Shown here: piece after piece, positions 60,097-64,000 of the stretch
Layout of the letters: every line of letters begins with the position of its first letter
How positions within the stretch are numbered: position 1 is the first letter of the stretch
Source of the DNA: Macrostomum hystrix
Taxonomy: Eukaryota; Platyhelminthes; Macrostomidae
DNA: 64,000 nucleotides
Direction: 5' to 3'
Assembly (NCBI GenBank): GCA_950097015.1
Contig: CATNEN010000038.1
Location: forward strand, 34,806,501-34,870,500
Made by a program: the position numbers and the translations under genes
Notes under the pieces: model-generated
What the model was told of the DNA's origin: nothing
The model's input: the letters and a program-made list of their open reading frames with translations, nothing else
The model's database searches: none

Positions 60097-60957
60097 CTAT
60101 CTGCTTAGCAACACAATTTGCTCTGATCCGGGATAGCTGGGCAATTGCAGGTTCAACTTGGCCGCCAGCTCCGGCGGTACGCAGCGACCGCCTAAGAAAT
60201 GAAACTGGCCGTTAAAGTATGCGGCACACATCTTAGGCGCAGTCAGCGAGACCAGACAGTGTGGCTGGATTGACGGACACTCGAGCAGCGGGCCTAGTTC
60301 CACATCCCAACCGCTGGGTACATCTACACTAACAATGGGCACCTCAGTGCCGGCCAGAGCGGACATCACCGCTTCGAATTCCGGGCGTACCGGCGGCTTA
60401 AATGAAAAGCCAAATAAAGCATCAACAACTAAATCATATGAGGCCTTGATGCAGTCAGCGGTGGGATCTGAATCCACTAGAGGAACGCCAGACCGAAGGC
60501 ACTGCTTCAGAAGGCTACGATAGAGCGGCTTGTCTGTGCGCTTCGGATAATAGACAGCTGGCGCGTAGCCGAACTGGCCTAGATGGCGAGCGCAGACTAG
60601 GCCGTCGCCGCCGTTGTTGCCAGGCCCGCAGCAGACCAGAACACGCGGCCGGTGAGCGTTGCCGTCTAGCTTAGAGGCTGGCGGATACGCCCGGTGCACG
60701 GCCTGGGCGCAGGCTAGTCCAGCCAGTTCCATCAGCTGTTCGACGCTGAATCCATACTCGGTGAACAGCTGCTCATCGACGCGTATAGCGGACGCCTGGT
60801 CTAAATAAGTCCAGCTGCTGCTGCTTTTGCCACTGCTCATTGCTCTTCTAGCCACAACTGGGAGGAAGTAAAATGGGTAGCCTAGTCGGAGCTGCAAAAT
60901 GGACAAGGATATGGGACTGCGGAGGTCATTGTACAGTGATAAGTAAATTGTCTTCAA
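60097..60957 (-). CDS. NAXE: NAD(P)H-hydrate epimerase (NAXE / AI-BP)
   Basis: The enzyme interconverts R and S forms of hydrated NAD(P)H so that the dehydratase can repair them. The YjeF_N fold is complete: AIRVDEQLFTEYGFSVEQLM, LAGLACAQAV, the nucleotide loop CCGPGNNGGDGLVCARHL (GPGNNGGDG at 111-119), YYPKR, VDALFGFSF with Asp179, VDVPSGWDVE and SLTAPK, then HFLGGR and VPP. The whole core is one exon. The frame opens at 60957, but Met40 (60840) is an alternative start, and ttttacttcctcccag just upstream of it (ending at 60858) looks like a splice acceptor, cis or trans. If the longer start is used, residues 1-39 could serve as a targeting sequence; this is uncertain. Confidence 0.95.
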   Translation of the reverse strand: MKTIYLSLYNDLRSPISLSILQLRLGYPFYFLPVVARRAMSSGKSSSSWTYLDQASAIRVDEQLFTEYGFSVEQLMELAGLACAQAVHRAYPPASKLDGNAHRPRVLVCCGPGNNGGDGLVCARHLGQFGYAPAVYYPKRTDKPLYRSLLKQCLRSGVPLVDSDPTADCIKASYDLVVDALFGFSFKPPVRPEFEAVMSALAGTEVPIVSVDVPSGWDVELGPLLECPSIQPHCLVSLTAPKMCAAYFNGQFHFLGGRCVPPELAAKLNLQLPSYPGSEQIVLLSR

Positions 60958-61083
60958 AAGAAAAAAATTACTTCTTTAAATAGTTGTTAAGTGGTCATGA
61001 CCGATCCTTCTGTGACTTGGATTTTTTGCCATCGAACTTGTGTAAGCACTGGCAGCTTAAGAGTAGAAAGATTGCGCTATTTT

Positions 61084-61612
61084 TCCGCTGGGGGATATTT
61101 CAAATACCCACTGCCTGCTTCATGATTTCTTCTAAACCGAATGACCGATTTTCATGAAAGTCTACCATGAACTAACTTTCAAAGCCGTCACCATCGTCGA
61201 GATATTCAGCGATTCCTGTCGAAAACCCGGGTGAAGGACAACTAACATTGCTCTGGATAGCCTGTATGGTCCAATAGTCTGAGTCCATCTGTCGTGGGAA
61301 CCTAAGTTCTCAGCACCGCAGGCACCAGGGTCCCCTTTATCGCCGTTTGGAGAATCGGCGGCGACCGTCGGGACCTTCAACCAAAGCTCCCGATCGGCAT
61401 CACGGGTGACTGTGCCTATATTGGCGGTTTTTGCCACCTGACACCCGACAAGAATCGTTGAATATCTCGACGATGCCGATGTTTGTGGTTGTGGAAGTAG
61501 TTTCATCGGATAGAGCGGAAATGTTGAGCCCGTGGTCTGGATTTCAATGGCGATTTGTTGAATATTTCGGGAGATCATAAATAAATGTGGGCATTTGAAA
61601 TAAGGCCCGTGC
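61084..61612. mobile_element. Foldback/MITE-like element with nested inverted repeats
   Basis: The left end ggatatttcaaatacccac and right end gtgggcatttgaaataaggc are inverted repeats. Inside, caccatcgtcgagatattcagcgattcctgtcg (61189-61221 region) pairs with a reverse-complement sequence at about 61443-61475. A truncated relative is at 21360-21450. The open frame 61162-61578 lies across the hairpin and is not convincing as a gene. Confidence 0.7.
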
Positions 61613-61789
61613 CCTTTCTACTGTTAAGGACCTGAACTGGCTAGGGGCCGCAACTGCTAATAATCGACCAGCGGGTCACGAGCATTTTCGCACCTGGCCA
61701 TTGCGGCTGCAAATATTCGAACCAACACTCCGAGAAGGTTATCTGAAGGTAATATTCTGAACATTAGAAGTCGGATATGTTTTACACTC

Positions 61790-62040
61790 TAATTAATAAT
61801 TAGTGATTGATTACACCAGCCTCAATTGGGTCACAGCTGCAGCCATTGCGCGGCGCATCTGAAGGCTGCGTACAGCTGTTCAGTCCATGGACTGGGGGAC
61901 GCCACACCCACTTTCAATTATCCCAGCTGATGCTGGTACCCATTTAACAGCTGGGTGAACTGAAACAATGGAGAAATAAGTGCCTTGTTAAAGGACACAA
62001 ATCGTTCCAGTGGAGTCGGGAATCGAACACCCGACCTCTT
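61790..62040 (-). mobile_element. tRNA-derived SINE, family 1, 5'-truncated copy
   Basis: The reverse complement matches the SINE at 19765-20066: the B box (minus GTTCGATTCC, plus 62019-62028), gagtcgggaat, the ggtgaactgaa region, gtccatggactgggggacgc and the AT-rich tail at about 61790-61812. The A-box half of the tRNA head is missing beyond 62040, the usual result of incomplete LINE-primed copying. Confidence 0.85.
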
Positions 62041-62045
62041 AAACA

Positions 62046-62389
62046 ACCTCTTTACAGTCTGCAAGAACTATTAAATCAGTGTAAGAGGCAGACGCGGAGA
62101 AGAAGCAGGCACCCCTTAATACTGCTACGAGTAGTAGAAACAAAAAATTTAGTAATCATGATAAAAAAATAAACAATTCGGCTGAATTTAGCGAACCTGT
62201 TCTGTATTTAAAAATTGAAAACATGATAAAAGCTGTTAAAGCAGAATTATCATACTAGAAACATGATAGACACACAACAATGCACAAGTTTGTTTGGTGT
62301 TGTGCGACAAAGCAAAACATGATGCAAAGTGAATGTTAGTAAAACTCGATGGTCTTGACCATGGAGTGCACACGTGGCCAGTAGCAGTA
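62046..62389. other. 3' flank of the SDHAF2-type gene
   Basis: AT-rich; probably includes the 3' UTR of the minus-strand gene. No clear poly(A) signal was found. Confidence 0.4.
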
Positions 62390-63345
62390 TCAATGCAGGT
62401 CCGGCTGACGAGTGCGCGACTCGCGATCGTCATTCCGCACGAATTCAATCATAGCGCGTGACACCTCGTTGTCATAGCGACTAGGCAGTGGCTTGGCTCC
62501 GGTTAGCCAATAATAAATGTCCCAATCATTTGAAGGCTCGTTGATTAAAGCATCGTACATGTCTAACTGACTTGCAGACATGCTAGCCAAGTGTCGATCT
62601 GCGAAGCAGCTTAAAAGTAGGCCGTTTTCAAGCATGCCTCGCTTCCTGCTCTGATAGAGAAGCCGCTGACGCTGCTGTTCAACAGACTCCGGCTGCAGCT
62701 GCTGCTGCTGTTGCTTTTTGCGACGCAGTGGAATCGGCGGCGACCTATATGCGAAATATAGTGTGAAAACACGTTAATTGAATGAAGATGGCACATGAAT
62801 GGGCGCAGGATGGGGTGAAGATGGCACATGATGGGGTGAAGATGGCGCAGGATGGGGTGAAGATGGCACATGATGGGGTGAAGATACAGGAGTCTGACTA
62901 ACCTGGCGAACTCGGCCAGTTCTTGAAACACGCTCAGCCCAGCCAGCTGCGGTGGCGGAGGCGTGAGCACGCCGTGAGCATAGGCCAGCAGGTCCTCGTC
63001 AGGCAGTCGAAGTCGCAATAATTTGTCGAACTCGTCAGCTTCCAAGGCCGTCATGTCGTACAGGCGATCGTCGGCAAAGGCGTGCAGGAGGCCGGCGCAG
63101 TCGGGCAGTTGACGCTGGCGACTCTGGAACAGCAGGCGAGCCTTCTTATCTGGCAGGCTCTCCAGACCGGACGGCTCCGGATGCACTGGCTGTGGTGGCT
63201 CAATGCTGGCGTCCTTGCCTAGCGGCGGGTCGAAGTAGCGCGACCAATAGGTGGACGGCCGGCTCATCACAGGCTGCAGAATTGGCCGACGAAGCAGCGA
63301 GGCGGCTAGGCCGCCACAGCGAATCACGTGCCGACTGAATGGCAA
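62390..63345 (-). CDS. SDHAF2: SDHAF2-type succinate dehydrogenase assembly factor with two Sdh5 domains (5' end uncertain)
   Basis: SDHAF2 (Sdh5) promotes attachment of FAD to the SDH flavoprotein in mitochondria. Two exons are joined in phase: 62903-63345 (donor gttagt) and 62390-62744 (acceptor atatag), the split codon giving Arg. The second exon has the canonical domain: [40 protein letters not shown] then DIYYWLTG. The first exon encodes a degenerate second copy: [57 protein letters not shown]. It lacks the Arg-Gly-x-x-Glu motif. A polypyrimidine-AG acceptor (cctgtttcag) ends at 63346, so an upstream exon beyond the 16-bp array is likely. Alternatively the ATG at 63369 in the same frame is the start. 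The Arg-rich N-terminus ([16 protein letters not shown]) suits a mitochondrial presequence. Confidence 0.82.
62780..62885. repeat. 21-bp tandem repeat in SDHAF2 intron
   Basis: About five copies of gatggcacatgatggggtgaa, with a gcgcaggatgg variant, fill most of the 158-bp intron. Confidence 0.88.
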
Positions 63346-63375
63346 CTGAAACAGGTGGGAGAAAATCATTCAAGT

Positions 63376-63970
63376 GAGGATGGGGTGGATAGAGGAGGAT
63401 GGGGTGGATAGAGGCTGGGGTGGATAGAGGATGGGGTGGATAGAATATGGGGTGGACAGAGGCTGGGGTGGATAGAGGCTGGGGTGGATAGAGGATAGGG
63501 TGGATAGAATATGGGGTGGATAGAGGATGGGGTGGATAGAGGATGGGTGGATAGAGGATGGGGTGGACAGAGGCTGGGGTTGATAGAGGATGGGGTTGAT
63601 AGAGGATGGGGTGGATAGAGGCTGGGGTGGATAGAGGATGGGGTGGACAGAGGCTGGGGTTGATAGAGGCTGGGGTGGATAGAGGATAGGGTGGATAGAG
63701 GCTGGGGTGGATAGAGGATGGGGTGGATAGAGGATGGGGTGGATAGAGGCTGGGGTGGATAGAGGATAGGGTGGATAGAGGATGGGGTGGATAGAGGCTG
63801 GGGTGGACAGAGGCTGGGGTTGATAGAGGCTGGGGTGGACAGAGGCTGGGGTTGATAGAGGCTGGGGTGGATAGAGGCTGGGTGGATAGAGGATGGGGTG
63901 GATAGAGGCTGGGGTGGATAGAGGATGGGTGGATAGAGGCTGGGGTGGATAGAGGATGGGGTAGATTAAG
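63376..63970. repeat. 16-bp minisatellite (GATGGGGTGGATAGAG) upstream of the SDHAF2 exon
   Basis: About 37 copies of gatggggtggatagag with ggctgggg, gtggacag and gttgatag variants. It probably lies in an intron, since a splice acceptor follows it on the minus strand. Minus-strand STPASIHPILYPP frames are array translations. Confidence 0.95.
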
Positions 63971-64000
63971 CGGTAAACAGTGGACTGCTTTATCCCCACA

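Noticed and set aside
61162-61578. 138-codon minus-strand frame
   Set aside because: It spans the arms of the foldback element and has no domain.

Overview
The window reads as animal (metazoan) nuclear DNA, most likely from an invertebrate. The genes have short GT-AG introns. They include a cyclin I/G-type cyclin, an NAD(P)HX epimerase, an SDHAF2-type assembly factor and a family of secreted PAN/C-type-lectin proteins. The mobile DNA is animal-type: a Ty3/Gypsy-like LTR element, tRNA-derived SINEs, a hAT MITE and a mariner remnant. A free-living flatworm or other lophotrochozoan would fit, but the sequence alone does not fix the species. No bacterial features (operons, Shine-Dalgarno sites, CRISPR) are present.

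The dominant feature is minisatellite DNA. By my tally about 30 kb of the 64 kb lies in some twenty separate tandem arrays, with unit lengths from about 9 to 37 bp. Nearly all the very long open frames are translations of arrays whose unit is a multiple of 3 or whose units carry no stops; I treat them as repeats, not genes.

Layout: 1-1562, the 3' part of a TPR-like gene. 2.3-9.6 kb, five arrays. 9.6-13.9 kb, a 5'-truncated Gypsy-like element carrying one minisatellite inside its RT catalytic motif and another inside its 3' LTR, embedded in an (AATATCATC)n array. 14-18 kb, mostly non-coding with a pyrimidine array. 18.2-21.3 kb, a cyclin gene with two SINEs in introns. 21.45-22.38 kb, a hAT MITE with intact TIRs, an 8-bp target duplication and a minisatellite core. 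23.8-36.1 kb, a 12.3-kb array of 24/26-bp units. 36.8-37.6 kb, another array. 38.3-41.4 kb, one broken and one intact PAN/lectin gene. 42.2-50.4 kb, three large arrays. 48.4-54.6 kb, long and short versions of one dispersed element plus a 132-bp inverted repeat. 55.0-58.4 kb, two more intact PAN/lectin genes and a 3' fragment. 59.4-59.7 kb, a mariner transposase remnant. 60.1-61.0 kb, NAXE. 61.1-62.0 kb, a foldback element and a SINE. 62.4-63.3 kb, an SDHAF2-type gene with two Sdh5 domains.

The genes do not form an obvious pathway. NAXE and SDHAF2 both act in mitochondrial or metabolite maintenance but are separately transcribed housekeeping genes. The main biological story is how mobile elements and minisatellites build on each other: arrays occur inside an LTR, an RT domain, a MITE, a dispersed element and introns.
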